DNA of 64,000 bases, taken from assembly GCA_026225945.1 (NCBI GenBank), contig JAMJFZ010002500.1, positions 2,192,501 to 2,256,500 of the forward strand. Reading direction: 5' to 3'. Shown one piece after another: positions 54,601 to 62,578 of the stretch. Under the pieces are notes generated by a model. It was not told where the DNA came from. It did no database searches and worked only from the letters and a program-made list of their open reading frames with translations. The position numbers and the translations under genes were made by a program. Every line of letters begins with the position of its first letter. Position 1 is the first letter of the stretch. The DNA comes from Cricetomys ansorgei (lineage: Eukaryota; Chordata; Mammalia; Rodentia; Nesomyidae).

Positions 54601-57136
54601 CTGCCTAGCATTTAGGAAGCCCAATCAGGCTTCATTTAAGTAATGGTAGTGTTTTACACGATCAATCATGTGATAACTCTGGTTAAATGAAACTACTGCA
54701 CATAGCTGGCTGGGATCATAATGTATTTCATGGTAACCTACACCTTGTCAAGAGCAAAAGCCTTTCACTGAGGTCTTGATAGAACATTTGATGATGTCAT
54801 GATGGATTCAGTTGTATGATGGGATTGTGAAGTCTTCAGTTTTTGTAGTTTTATCCCTCTGGTTCACAAAGAAAAATATATTTCCTACTGGTAACGGCTA
54901 GTTTTTTGTGTATTGGGGATTGAACCTGGGGTCTTGTATTTGCTAAACTGGACTCTAGAATGGAGTCACTCATTACTGGATTCTGATTCTATTTATTCCT
55001 TGGGACCTGCATCCACTGAGCAAATAGCCAGAGAAGAGCAGAGGATCGCCGCATACAGTAGTAGAAACGTTTCTTTTCCATCACTCTTCTCTTCGTATTT
55101 GATGATAGAACAGTAGACCTAGATTTAGACAGTATAAGCTCGTGATCTTTTCCTTTAACAAGCTTTACAAAGTCATGTCCTTAAACTGAAGGTTACTTTT
55201 GTAGATGTCTTAAAAAGAAGTAATGAGAGGCTAGAGAGATGGCTCAGTGAACAAGAGTATGTGCAACACACGCATGAGGACCCAAGATTGGATCCCAGAA
55301 CTCAGATAAAAATCTGATTTTTCCACAAGTTTTCCTGTAACTCCAGCACTGTGGAGGGCATAGACAGGATGGTCTCTGAGGCTGGCTGTCTACCAGCCTT
55401 GCTCCAGGTTCAGGGAGAGATAATATCTCAAAGGAAAAAGGCAGAGAGTGTTCAAACAGCATAGTTGAAGTCCTCCTCTGGTCTCAAAAAAGATGCATGC
55501 ACACACGTGTATATAACACACAACACACACACACACATTCATAAAATGATGAGTTTTGCTTATGTTACAGGTAATTATATTGTACTAAAGGATACAGTGG
55601 TTCTGTAGTCCTAAAGCAAAATGAGTGACCAGAATCCATGATTTTTTGACCCTTCACTTCAGTTTTGCTAGGTCCTTGGCACTGATAAAGAGCTTAAAGA
55701 GAAAGATACCGAGGACAGCTTAGTGGATACTTTTTCAGTAAGATCTTAAACAGCATACCTCTGATGAAGGTGTCTTCATAGCTGGTTGTAGTTCCAAACC
55801 TTCATTTGTGTTGGAGATAAGTTGGGAAGTATTGGGTTCATTCTGCTTGGGTCTTTCTGCTACAGTGTTTTCTTCTGCTTCAACTGTTAAAATAAAGAAA
55901 ACACAATAAACTGAATGAAGCTGGTATGTTATAAGACAGCTGAAGTCCATTCAGGGTATTTTGCCTCCTGCTTGTGTCTCCGAATACTTCCTGATTGTAT
56001 CTCAGAATAGTTCCTACCATGGACCAACAATAGGTTTCCTTGCTCTTCCCAGGTACAACCGATATAGCCTTCCCTCATGGAGACGCCTATGCACACCAGC
56101 CAAGCCCCATCCTAACCCTCTTACCCTATAGTTTGCTTTTAAGAATCCAAAATTTGCATGATTATATGACAGATTGTTTTCTGTAGCTTACCCCAAATTA
56201 GAGAATCACAGGGAAAAAGTGTGACTTGATCCAAAATGTAACAATGGATTAGTGTTGAACTTGGAATATTGACCTTTGGGTTCCTTTTGTTTTCTTGAAA
56301 CAGCATCTCATCAGGAACCCCAGGCTGGCCTTAAAATGGAGATCTCTCTACCTCAGCTAATTAAATGCTAAGATTACAGGTGTGAGCCAATACGGCCAAC
56401 ATTTTTCATGCATTTTAAATACAGTGACTTTATAAGAAGGAACTTATTCACATCTCTTAGATTCAGAATTCTACTTAAATATTGATACTTATTACAAAAA
56501 ATATATTAATGATGGTGTTTCTTAATTTGGAATTGTATTAATTGACTTAAGTATTTTCAAATGTGCTATTAAAATTTTATTTAATAATTTTCTACCCATT
56601 TCACTGTATTGGAAGCTCTCGCCAATCTGAACAATTTCCACTTTGTTGTTTTCTTTACTTTCACCGACCCCAAAGCCTCCAACTACATTAGAGTTCCTGC
56701 AGGACAGAAGTTCTCTAAGCTATCAACAGCGTATTAACATCTGAAGTGCTGCCATTCTGTATGTCCGGAGGCTCAGTGGGGAAGGGGCATATCAGCTGTG
56801 ATCTCTGCAAGGAGCTAGCAAGTCTGGGGAGGGTGAAGAAAGGGTGGACAACCATGGTGCTCCTCTATTACCTTCTGCCATCTTTCTCCTAAGCGTATCA
56901 GCAAGGTCTCCAAGTCCTGGAAAGTCTCGGCACATTCCTATCAATTTACTCAATCCAGCATCCTTTTGGAACTTTTCTTCCATCAAGTCGGCGATCTTCA
57001 CTCTGTCATAATCGTCTTGCGTTTTCTTAGTCAGCTGTAGGTCATGGATCAGTAAGGACTTAACTATCCTAAAATTATAGTTATTGATACACTCTAATCC
57101 TGACAGAAGGACAAGTTTCTTGTATATATTCACCAT
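34429..57136 (-). CDS. PYHIN (Ifi20x/MNDA-type) gene, multi-exon
   Basis: Seven coding exons on the minus strand are joined by consensus splice sites with matching phases: pyrin (57136-56872), linker (55883-55759), three 654-bp Ser/Thr-rich linker exons (53244-52591, 42852-42199, 40424-39771) and two HIN exons (38819-38403, 34617-34429). Family members bind DNA through the HIN domain, sit mostly in the nucleus and modulate STING, inflammasome or transcription responses to interferon and DNA. The closest relatives by layout are mouse Ifi20x genes with a long repeated linker, such as Ifi207 or Ifi203, but I cannot assign an orthologue. All exons sum to 986 codons without the terminal exon, or 768 if the broken middle repeat exon is skipped. 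An 8-kb provirus lies in the intron between repeat exons. The terminal exon was not found. Confidence 0.8.
34826..34993 (-). repeat. (TTAA)n and B1 SINE
   Basis: A run of ATTA repeats (about 34829-34858) abuts an antisense B1: 'gagacagggtttctctcttg', 'tagaccaggctggcctcaaa', 'gtgctgggattaaaggcatg'. The TTAA run is the expanded A-rich tail of the SINE. It sits in the intron between the two HIN exons. Confidence 0.93.
35530..36990 (+). repeat. L1 ORF2 3' end and 3' flank
   Basis: 'tcaggcactctggaaaccag', 'gcttggcatatacccagtag', 'cttatttacaatagaagata' and 'ttcagctgataaatggatag' are sense L1 ORF2 terminal words at 35620-35880. The following kilobase is decayed and is interrupted by a duplicated block (about 36115-36300 resembles 36330-36470). 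It lies in the HIN intron of the minus-strand gene. Confidence 0.65.
36115..36475 (+). repeat. Imperfect direct duplication, ~190-bp unit
   Basis: Two successive copies share 'tgacctcttccataagaatg' / 'gacatctcccataaatgtgg', then 'ggttctattgact', 'gaaacaatgctc', 'gtctagg', 'ctgg.gaagtca' / 'ctgggggagtcagg' and 'gtggcct'. The family was not recognised. Confidence 0.6.
37070..37960 (+). repeat. L1 3' UTR-type repeat with (AAAAT)n
   Basis: It parallels 30500-31370 ('gttcaagagaccaaactaac', 'aggaaacatcacagaagagg' 'ttgcatgaaggttgtaagaa'). A (AAAAT)n microsatellite occupies about 37767-37830, followed by an L1-like terminal segment ending in A-rich sequence. Confidence 0.6.
38403..38819 (-). CDS. 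HIN domain, first exon
   Basis: A 417-bp exon (139 codons, phase 0/0) between the minus-strand acceptor TTCTGTGCAG and donor TATG|GTAAGC. The HIN-200 hallmarks are clear: [14 protein letters not shown] near residue 25, [19 protein letters not shown] near 45-63, a [15 protein letters not shown] strand pair near 66-80, and TPKINNI with NGVFAVYM at the end. This is the first OB fold and the inter-fold linker. No lesion is present, which contrasts with the destroyed HIN of the Aim2 copy. The N-terminal 20 residues ([15 protein letters not shown]) continue the linker. Confidence 0.9.
39539..40614. repeat. Near-identical tract shared with 52359-53434
   Basis: Over about 1.08 kb this block matches 52359-53434 with roughly 1% differences (eight in the 654-bp exon). 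Outside both edges similarity drops abruptly, for example after 'ccttctgaatcag' at 40614 and 53434. The sharp edges suggest gene conversion rather than simple tandem duplication. Confidence 0.8.
39771..40424 (-). CDS. Ser/Thr/Pro-rich linker exon, copy 1
   Basis: 654 bp (218 codons, phase 0/0) between acceptor 'ttctccttcag' and donor CTCAAG|GTAAGG. The protein is rich in Ser, Thr, Pro, Ala and Gln, with short recurring words ([20 protein letters not shown]). It is predicted disordered and has no catalytic motif. In the PYHIN family such exons lengthen the spacer between pyrin and HIN domains and vary in number. The symmetric phase means the exon can be duplicated or skipped without breaking frame. 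Fully open. Confidence 0.85.
41040..41170. repeat. AT dinucleotide microsatellite
   Basis: Interrupted TATA runs ('atattatatatattccatat' type) are matched by a shorter run at 53880-53930 in the parallel unit. Confidence 0.85.
42199..42852 (-). pseudogene. Ser/Thr-rich linker exon, copy 2 (broken)
   Basis: This copy has the same length (654 bp) and good splice sites (acceptor 'tttccttcag', donor CTCAAG|GTAATG), but the reading frame is damaged. One extra base near 42395-42405 brings a TAG at 42397-42399. A compensating loss of a base lower down, between about 42230 and 42290, returns to the correct frame before the donor. Between them the shifted frame still resembles copies 1 and 3 (QVSAKTES). 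If spliced in, it would truncate the protein before the HIN domain. If skipped, the phase 0/0 design keeps the rest in frame. Confidence 0.8.
43105..43175. repeat. (GAAA)n/(GGAA)n microsatellite
   Basis: A purine run of AAAG and GGAA tetramers just inside the duplicated unit. Confidence 0.9.
43708..44212 (-). mobile_element. Gammaretrovirus-like 3' LTR
   Basis: 505 bp with TG...CA ends on the minus strand (starts TGAAAGGAC at 44212, ends CCCCTAACA at 43708). The polyadenylation signal AATAAA is at 43783-43778 on the minus strand. It is followed on the 5' side by the polypurine tract, so its position as 3' LTR of the minus-strand provirus is secure. It is similar, after inversion, to 51888-52253. 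Confidence 0.9.
44213..44230 (-). other. Polypurine tract
   Basis: On the minus strand AAAA followed by about 13 G lies immediately upstream of the LTR start, the plus-strand DNA primer site of retroviruses. Confidence 0.8.
44248..44500 (-). pseudogene. env: ERV env: membrane anchor and tail
   Basis: A hydrophobic anchor ([20 protein letters not shown]) is followed by a short cytoplasmic tail containing Cys and a YELT-type motif. It is out of frame with the ectodomain reading frame at 45094-44501, with a shift and a stop near 44515-44550, so no full transmembrane subunit is encoded. Confidence 0.75.
44501..45094 (-). pseudogene. env: ERV env: SU C-terminus and TM ectodomain
   Basis: This is the longest open env piece (197 codons). 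It runs through a basic cleavage-like KAKREP, a Gly/Ala-rich fusion-peptide-like stretch, a heptad-repeat region, the conserved [10 protein letters not shown] segment and the CX6CC cysteines of gammaretroviral TM subunits. In intact relatives this subunit drives membrane fusion. Here it lacks a continuous anchor and has no start or signal peptide of its own. Confidence 0.8.
45084..46393 (-). pseudogene. env: ERV env: surface subunit
   Basis: Three open pieces in different frames cover the surface subunit. The first is 46393-45902 (signal-like hydrophobic start, then receptor-binding-type sequence with many Cys, for example FFCKSWGCE). The second is 45852-45562. The third is 45533-45084 (Pro/Thr-rich hinge, then a CWLC disulfide-isomerase-type motif near residue 84 of that piece). 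Frameshifts near 45900 and 45545 break it. The start codon at 46393 lies directly after the pol stop at 46396. Confidence 0.78.
46396..47435 (-). pseudogene. pol: ERV pol: integrase
   Basis: Two overlapping frames meet at about 47115. The first carries the zinc-binding His/Cys end (HHFTHLG, then CKVCQK) and the first catalytic Asp (WEVDFTEV). The second carries the second catalytic Asp (IGSDNGPAF) and the Glu (SSGQVERMN) plus a C-terminal domain ([27 protein letters not shown]). All catalytic residues persist, but one frameshift separates them. Confidence 0.85.
47562..48467 (-). pseudogene. pol: ERV pol: connection and RNase H
   Basis: An open 301-codon piece with the RNase H order: WFTDRSSY (the usual Gly before Ser is Arg), [13 protein letters not shown] with its catalytic Glu, YMDSRYAF with Asp, and HCPGHQK near the end. 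It is in a different frame from the reverse transcriptase piece, overlapping it at 48334-48467. A stop separates it from integrase at about 47562. Confidence 0.82.
48334..49342 (-). pseudogene. pol: ERV pol: reverse transcriptase
   Basis: Fingers and palm are recognisable in two frames. The first, 49342-49004, has [16 protein letters not shown] and then [10 protein letters not shown] with the first catalytic Asp. The second, 49149-48334, has [11 protein letters not shown], then YVND at 48939-48928 where YVDD is expected, then [12 protein letters not shown] and the [16 protein letters not shown] segment. The Asp-to-Asn change (AAT at 48931-48933) removes a metal-binding residue, so the enzyme would be inactive even if the frameshift near 49080 were ignored. 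Confidence 0.85.
49393..49943 (-). pseudogene. pro: ERV pro: aspartic protease and RT N-terminus
   Basis: After the gag TAG the same frame reads into a protease with the active-site triad [10 protein letters not shown] at about 49837-49808. A frameshift follows before 49755, and the next frame continues with [14 protein letters not shown], the protease C-terminal hallmark, then the beginning of the reverse transcriptase domain with a stop at 49393. Protease would have cleaved the Gag-Pol polyprotein. It is now broken. Confidence 0.8.
49944..51071 (-). pseudogene. gag: ERV gag: p12-like, capsid and nucleocapsid
   Basis: One frame is interrupted only by a TGA at 50708-50706. The upstream part is Pro-rich ([16 protein letters not shown]) and runs into the capsid start ([27 protein letters not shown]). 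The downstream part is the capsid C-terminal half and a Lys/Arg/Glu-rich stretch, then one zinc knuckle [14 protein letters not shown] (residues about 190-203 of that piece) typical of gammaretroviral nucleocapsid. The reading frame ends in TAG at 49946-49944, followed by GGG and protease in the same frame, as in gammaretroviral read-through. Confidence 0.85.
51142..51530 (-). pseudogene. gag: ERV gag: matrix region
   Basis: The N-terminus that should begin Met-Gly (myristoylation site) reads AGG GGA CAA ACT at 51530-51519, so the start codon is lost. Matrix-like text follows ([15 protein letters not shown]). A frameshift near 51370 puts the rest, with [18 protein letters not shown], into another frame. 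A further break lies between 51142 and 51071. Confidence 0.78.
51562..51617. repeat. (CA)n microsatellite in ERV leader
   Basis: About 27 CA dinucleotides sit just upstream (on the minus strand) of the gag region. In the retrovirus-sense strand it is a TG run, and the frames over it are artefacts. Confidence 0.95.
51618..51887 (-). mobile_element. ERV 5' leader, no primer binding site recognised
   Basis: On the minus strand this region has leader-like text with repeated 'ggacccacctgggg' / 'aggacccatctgggg' words and a 'ctggggtcgtgaag' segment. The junction to the inverted LTR is near 51870-51888. The expected LTR-PBS-leader order is not present. Confidence 0.6.
51888..52253 (+). mobile_element. 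Truncated LTR, inverted relative to the provirus
   Basis: Read on the plus strand, it matches the minus-strand LTR at 43708-44212 from about 120 bp inside its U3 to its end: 'gggcc(t/c)tgggctaag', 'ttacattttctagtgcccgc', 'aaccttgctata', 'gccagcaccaatcagttt', AATAAA at 52187-52192, and the CCTAACA end at 52253. The two LTRs therefore point away from the provirus body in opposite senses. The missing U3 start marks the breakpoint. Confidence 0.85.
52254..54180 (-). repeat. Tandem exon-bearing unit 3 and start of a fourth
   Basis: It resumes inside the conserved intron segment ('acaggtacagttgtaaatgc' parallels 41493-41512), carries the third 654-bp exon, a tRNA-like piece (53739-53800) and AT repeats (53880-53930). 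It ends in another copy of 'cagacttgtggcccagaatt' 'gcatgcaattcaggcag' at about 54083-54120, the beginning of a further unit. Confidence 0.75.
52591..53244 (-). CDS. Ser/Thr/Pro-rich linker exon, copy 3
   Basis: 654 bp, phase 0/0, with acceptor and donor identical to copy 1. Fully open. I count eight base differences from copy 1, seven of which change the residue (for example Lys/Ile, Gln/Arg, Thr-Pro/Met-His, Ile/Asn, Val/Met, Thr/Arg). In transcript order this is the first of the three repeat exons after the 125-bp linker exon. It is presumably a disordered spacer between pyrin and HIN domains. Confidence 0.85.
54181..55225. other. Intron of the minus-strand PYHIN gene
   Basis: No exon was recognised. 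A short antisense ID-like tract ('ttggggattgaacctggggt') sits at about 54910-54945. The rest is AT-rich unique sequence. Confidence 0.55.
55226..55545 (+). repeat. B2/B3-family SINE with (CA)n tail
   Basis: 'gaggctagagagatggctca' 'gtgaacaagagtatgtgcaa' is the B2 head. 'gtaactccagcactgtggag' and 'ctctggtctcaaaaaagatg' 'catgcacacacgtgt' follow in family order, ending in CA repeats. Confidence 0.85.
55759..55883 (-). CDS. PYHIN linker exon
   Basis: 125 bp between acceptor 'ctttattttaacag' and donor TCAGAG|GTATGC on the minus strand. It joins the pyrin exon in phase 1 (G|TT, Val) and ends in phase 0, which fits the following 654-bp exons. The residues are acidic and polar ([20 protein letters not shown], then [16 protein letters not shown]). 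It is not as basic as the equivalent Aim2 exon and no clear nuclear localisation signal is seen. Confidence 0.82.
56285..56402 (-). repeat. Diverged B1 SINE
   Basis: 'tcttgaaacagcatctcatc', 'aggaaccccaggctggcctt', and 'gctaagattacaggtgtgag' 'ccaatacggcc' form an old antisense B1. Confidence 0.75.
56872..57136 (-). CDS. PYHIN pyrin-domain exon with start codon
   Basis: ATG at 57136 opens an 88-codon plus one-base exon ending GCAGAAG|GTAATA. A possible acceptor ('cttgag') lies two bases before the ATG behind a pyrimidine-rich stretch. The protein is a complete pyrin domain of the MNDA/IFI16/Ifi20x kind: [70 protein letters not shown]. It differs clearly from the Aim2 pyrin at 11698. The domain mediates homotypic assembly, including with ASC or other PYHIN proteins. 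No lesion is present. The frame beyond the donor is intronic read-through. Confidence 0.9.
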
Positions 57137-57174
57137 TGCTCAAGTTATGGGTGAAAGGGTTTAAGAAATATGAA

Positions 57175-57736
57175 ACATAGGAATGCAATCACATATAGGG
57201 GGAAATGCCTTCCCAAGTACGGCCATTAACAGTACTCTTCAGTCTCCTCCCCACCCACAGGGAAATGACCATTAAGCTTATCAGCAGGATTCACCCTTCC
57301 CCAGCATACCAGGAGCCACCCTGTCCCAAGGGGCTAGTCCAAGGGCACAGGTTGACCACGCCCCCCCGGATCCCGCGCGAAACTCCCGACCAATTAGTCT
57401 AACATAGAGAGCTCGGAGCAATCAGCTGCACGAGCCCCCATCCCCAGACCCCTTTGCCCTAACCCGATAAAAGGGCTGGGAGGGAAGGGATCGGGGCCCG
57501 CCATGCTCATCTCCTGCGTGGGATAGGCGGGACCCGGACGCGCGCCGGTAATGCCTCAAGAAGCTTCACCATTTGCTCCTTGGGGCCGCTTCTATCCTGC
57601 GTGTTAGAACGGTCCCAGTGCACTGGAATAAATCCTCTTGCTATTTGCATCGATATCCCGTCTGTGAGTCTCTGTGGGGATGTGGCGTTCCGGTTTGGAC
57701 CCTGGGGGTCCCAGTTTGGATTCCTGAAGTCCAACA
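57175..57736 (+). mobile_element. Solo LTR (class I ERV-like), antisense to PYHIN gene
   Basis: It has promoter- and polyadenylation-type signals in LTR order: CCAAT-like 'gaccaattag' (57388-57397), GATAAAAG TATA box (57466-57473), AATAAA (57627-57632), a GT-rich stretch, and a CCAACA end at 57736. The region is locally GC- and CpG-rich. No primer binding site follows, so it is a solo LTR. It lies within about 40 bp upstream of the pyrin exon, in the opposite orientation. The exact left end is uncertain. Confidence 0.75.
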
Positions 57737-58080
57737 ATGGGTGAGCCTACAAGAGAATAACAGCACAGAGAATGACACATAAATGGACAATTTCAAAATC
57801 TGGGTTTTCGTGGGTGAGTGAAAAACGCAATGCTGTGGTGTTATCTATCTCTTCGTATGTAAGACAGTGAGAGTTGACTACTAAATGTGCCACTGTGAAA
57901 TGTGAGTGTAGAACTGCTCAGCTAACTAACAAGTCTAAAGTCTTTCTTGTTGATAATGATAGCTCAGTTAGTTCAGTGATGTTTGTAATGGAAGAAAGTA
58001 TGGAAACCAGCTGTTGCTAGAGTGTTTTGAGTATGGACTCTGAGGGTTGAAATCCTGTTTGGGTTTTTTATTTTTATTTA

Positions 58081-58127
<47 letters not shown>

Positions 58128-60500
58128 GTATTGGTGTTGGATCCTGGTTCCTCTTTCCATACTTTATTGTGCTGGATCCTGTTCCTAGATGCCCACTTGT
58201 GGGTTGCTAACTTATGCTCAAGTGGGCTATCTGTAAATGAGATGCATCCTCTCACCATGTATATAGATGAGTATTGACTGTAACAGGAAAGCTTTTGCTG
58301 GGGAATTGACCCAAGAGTCCATGTGGCTCTTCATTAAAAAGCTTTTATTAGCACCCTGCCTCACTGGGTGTTAGAGCTTGTTCTTTAGGTGGGTCCTTTG
58401 TGCCCATAGTTCTGTCACTTTGCTACACGCTTCCTAGTGCAGGATGGCAGCCTTTGCTGGGCAGAATTATTTCAATAGCCACTGTCTGTTTCTGGGGAGA
58501 AGCTGGGAGGGGAATGTTTGTGGGTAGTGGTAGGGGTAGATCTGGGGAGATGGGGGGAGTTGGGAGAATGAAAGGAGGGGAGAGGGGAGGTCAGGATGCA
58601 CTGTATAAGTTGTATAAGAGAAGATGAAATTTTTAAAAATGAAGGTTTTATTTATTCTGGGATTTGTAATAATAAGCCAAAACATAAGCTGATGTGACAT
58701 GATAGGAGATCTTGATACACTTTATGTATTTTGCTTACATGTGAACACTCATACTTTGCTGTTGAAATATCTCTTTTGATTTTGGAGTAGTGATCACAAT
58801 CTCAACAAAGTGTTGGATAATATAGTATTTGGGATATTTACATTAAAACCCGTCTTCAGCCAGCAAATCCTGAATCTCAAAATATATTCAGCCCCAATGG
58901 TGTAAAGAGGTACCCTTAACTTAGCCTGAGGAAAACAGAAAATGAGAACTAGTGTTCTAACTTAAACAAAATTGCATCTAAAGATGAAAGTCTCAAAAGT
59001 ATCCTCTGACATTCAGCCCCTAGGTAGTTCCGAATGAGACAATGCAAGGGAAAATAAACTACTGAAGTATGATAAGAAAGTGGTATGGAAAGTTGACAGT
59101 GCCTCCGAGTAAAACCTGAGCAGAGTGAAAAACAAAGTTGACTGGGTGTGCCTCTGCTTCAGGAGTGAAGCCCTCCTCAGAGAGAGGAGAGACAGGAAGG
59201 ATATCAGTGGGGTGACTGAGGGAGGAAAGACTTAAGCTCACTAATGCTTTCCTCTTCAATTGTTAGGCACAGATTATAAGGAAAAGGTAAGAAGGGGAAT
59301 AAAGACATGCCATAACAGAAGTGGCCGTAATAGAAGCCAGAAAAAGTTGCTATCAACCTACTCTTAAGGACATAACACCATCAGTTAATTAACATCTTTT
59401 GTCAAGTTTTACTTAAGATGTGTAGCTATATGTTGTTAATAAGACATTTGTTAAAGGTGGAAATTTTAAAACAAGTCACTTTGCATAATAACTAATAAAA
59501 GCCAATTTTTCTATATTAGCATTATCTTAATTATTAATAAAGATAAAAATTCCTATCAAAAAGCAACAAAATGATAATAGTTAACACCCAGGAAATAGAT
59601 AACAGTATTAATAGAGTGGTCTAATAATAACAGAAAAAAAACCAAAATTTTATCATCGATTTAAGAGTATATATCTCAATTACTATATGAGCAAGGTTGT
59701 AACTTTGCTAAAAACTTAGTCTGAGCAATGTAACTGATAAACTTAGCAATATTGATTTTTATATACATACAACTCTGAAACCAACATTTAAAAACTCTGG
59801 TACAAGTGAGTCTTCAGAATATTTTAAAAGTATGTAGTATATACCCATTTTTAATTAACCTCACACCTCTTTCCCACATTTACCACCAGAAAACAAAACC
59901 AAAGAAAACTAAAAAGAAAAAAAAAAGCCAAAGCAATTAACTTTCAGGATGGCACAAACTAACAGTGTCTAAAGTACTAAATGTGTTTATAAAATCATTG
60001 AAACACTGTGCATGCAATAACTATGAATCTGAGACATTTCTACCATCAGTCCTCATGCTGTGTGACATTGGAATACTAGATGATGCAGCTCAGCGTTTGT
60101 AACTCAGTGTTATTTCATCGTAATTTTTCAGGTCACTAACTTGTGTTTTACCCAGTCACTCACTACAGCCACTCTCAGCCGAGCACTCTCCTGTCAAGAC
60201 AACTAAAGTCTGCTTCTCTGTATTCACCTATTCACACTTACCTCTAAGAAGTTTATTTTATACTCTGAAACACGACAGAGGCTTCTCTTGGCTTTGTCCT
60301 CTCTGGTAGAGAGTGAAGCATCAGAATCCAGCTACTGCAGGGTCACGGCTGAGTGCTGCCTGTACCAGGTCTACTCCCTTTGGTCTCAACCAACAGCATC
60401 GACAAAGATTTCACCTGGAATCGTGTGCATTTCACAGAGTACCTACTCTGTGGAAAACAGGACCAGGATTCACCTTGTTAGAAATTTCTTCAGTGGTATC
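57737..60500. other. Upstream intron/intergenic sequence
   Basis: No exon was recognised. A (TTA)n microsatellite occupies about 58075-58127. An L1-3'-end-like purine-rich piece (58500-58640) contains 'gagaatgaaaggaggggaga'. The rest is AT-rich. Confidence 0.55.
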
Positions 60501-60522
60501 CAGATTTTGCAGAGTAGGAAGT

Positions 60523-60567
<45 letters not shown>
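60523..60567 (+). repeat. (TG)n microsatellite
   Basis: About 21 TG dinucleotides, ending 'tacacgtg'. Confidence 0.95.
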
Positions 60568-60568
<1 letters not shown>

Positions 60569-60762
60569 ACGTGATAGAGGATAAAATAGTAAAAATAGTA
60601 AATATCTCGGAGAGTGAGCAGGAGGATTTTGTAATCTCCTGAAATTCAAAGGGAAAGAAATGTTTTTAGAGACAATAAAAAAACAGACGCTGGTTAGAGT
60701 GTACCGAGAGAGTGCAGTGGGGGGAGGAGGAGTGAGGAAGCAGCTACATCAGCATTCATAGC

Positions 60763-60772
60763 TTTCGGTTTC
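60763..60772 (-). promoter_or_regulatory. Interferon-stimulated response element candidate
   Basis: The minus strand reads GAAACCGAAA, a perfect GAAANNGAAA core bound by ISGF3 and IRF proteins, flanked as AGGAAACCGAAAGC. It lies 3.6 kb upstream of the pyrin exon and points along the PYHIN gene. Ifi200 genes are interferon-induced and have an untranslated first exon a few kb upstream, so this is a reasonable promoter element. The exon itself was not identified. Confidence 0.5.
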
Positions 60773-60799
60773 CTCAGGTATTGAAGCTCAACAGTTTTC

Positions 60800-62575
60800 T
60801 TCTTACAGAAACTTAATTACCATGAGAAGTCAGAGAAAGTTAGTTACACTCAGGCTTTTTCTTACAAATCTTAATAGGTACAGGATTCAAACTTAAAATC
60901 TTCATGTCCCGCAAACTTACATGTGGGTTCCTAGGAACCTGCATTCCTTTGAATGAAGGGAAAACCTTAGACCAGGAAGCTTAGTCATCCAGCCACTTCT
61001 TGCTTTCCTGCTCAGGGTGCAGGCAGCAGCAGGAGAACTTGGCTGCTGCTATCTGTATTTAAACCGGTTTCAAAGAAAACCTGAGATGAAATCGCTTTTG
61101 GTTTAAGTCGTTCCTGTATCATTCACTGCATTCCTTAGTAGTTTCCAAGCCTTGGTCTTACCAGAGCATAACGCTGCAAACAGGCAACTCCAAGCTCCAA
61201 TCTTGAATAAACAGAAAGCAATTTGGCATTATCCTTCCTCTTGACTGTACAATTAAGTGCCTTCCTTCAAAGATAAACTTAATGCTTCCTTACTGTTTCT
61301 GTATTACTAATGGGTAAGCACAGGGTGCTCTGGGGACTTGAAAACTCTGAGAGCTCTGAGAGTTGGATAGTATCATGGGCTGAAATATGCTTGTCCTGCA
61401 TTTTCAGGGAAGGAGAGTTTAACGTTTCAGAAGTGTTGTAAGCCTGAGGCATAAAGCCAATGACACCAGACAGTAGATGGTTGTGTCTGCAAACAGGACG
61501 ACCAGTCTGCTCTCGGGGGTCTGCTGACTCACCTGTGTAGAAATTATTGGCATAAGTTGCTTTCCAGGTGCTAGTCGTGGGCACTACTGGATCTCTCTAC
61601 CTTTGGTAGTAATCAACATGTAGCACGCAGAAGAACAACAGCAAGTGCTGTGTTCTAGGGTTGCGGCTCTCCTACAGGCTTTGCGTATCAGGGTCCTTAG
61701 CCGTGTAAGTTAGAGCTCTTGTGTAGACTTAGGACATTAGCACACTTTGCACTTCAAGTGTTACATCTCTGCAAGGGACGGGATCCCTTGACGACATCAC
61801 AGCCTAGGGACAATTCTAGGTGTAGGGATTCCTCAGTCCTTCCTGGGGTCCAGTGTCGAGGATCCCTGGTCTGAGGTGTCTGACACCTTCGGCGCTAAAG
61901 GCTTGACCATTCTCAGTCACCTCTCAGAACCTGGTGGTTTCCCTTTTCTGGCTCTTCACAGGCTAGTCCTCTGCTAGCCGTCACCTTTACTCCTAGTCTC
62001 CTTTCTTTCTGTTCTGGCAACTCTCTCAAAGTGTCCAGTTGTCTCTTCAGTTGTCCAGTAGCCTGGCCAGCTTTGCAATTTGGTCTGGTGACAGCCTAGA
62101 TGCCACTGCTCCGTCACTGCCTGTGCCACGGCTGCCATTCTGCTGCTCATTGTTGTCATATAGCCAGGTCAGACCTCATCGCCAAAAGTAGCCAAGAACA
62201 GAAGCTAGAGAGAAGCCACGTATTGGGTCACTGTGCTTCTGTAAGAGCCACCAGAGGAGAGTTTCTTCCTGCCCACTGAATAGCCTGATTATATGTCCAG
62301 AAAAGACTGTCTGGTCCAGTCACAGTACCTTATACACCCAAGAAAGCATTTCTGTTTGTACCAATCACAGATGGTCTTTTGCTAGGACGTTAGGGGGGAG
62401 TACTTCCCCTTCAGCCTGTGTGAAAATGGTTGCAGGGAGACTCAATGTTCTCCAAGGTTTGTGACAGCATACACTTAATACCCAGTGCTTGTAAAAGCTT
62501 CCTGGAGCCTCTTGTGCTTTCAGAAACAGCCGTGAGCTGCAATTTCATGGTTTCCTCCAAGCATCTCTAGCATGC
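60800..62575. other. Intergenic, nothing recognised
   Basis: No exon or named repeat was recognised. The short frames at 61279-61584 and 61974-62159 carry no family features. Confidence 0.5.
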
Positions 62576-62578
62576 AGT

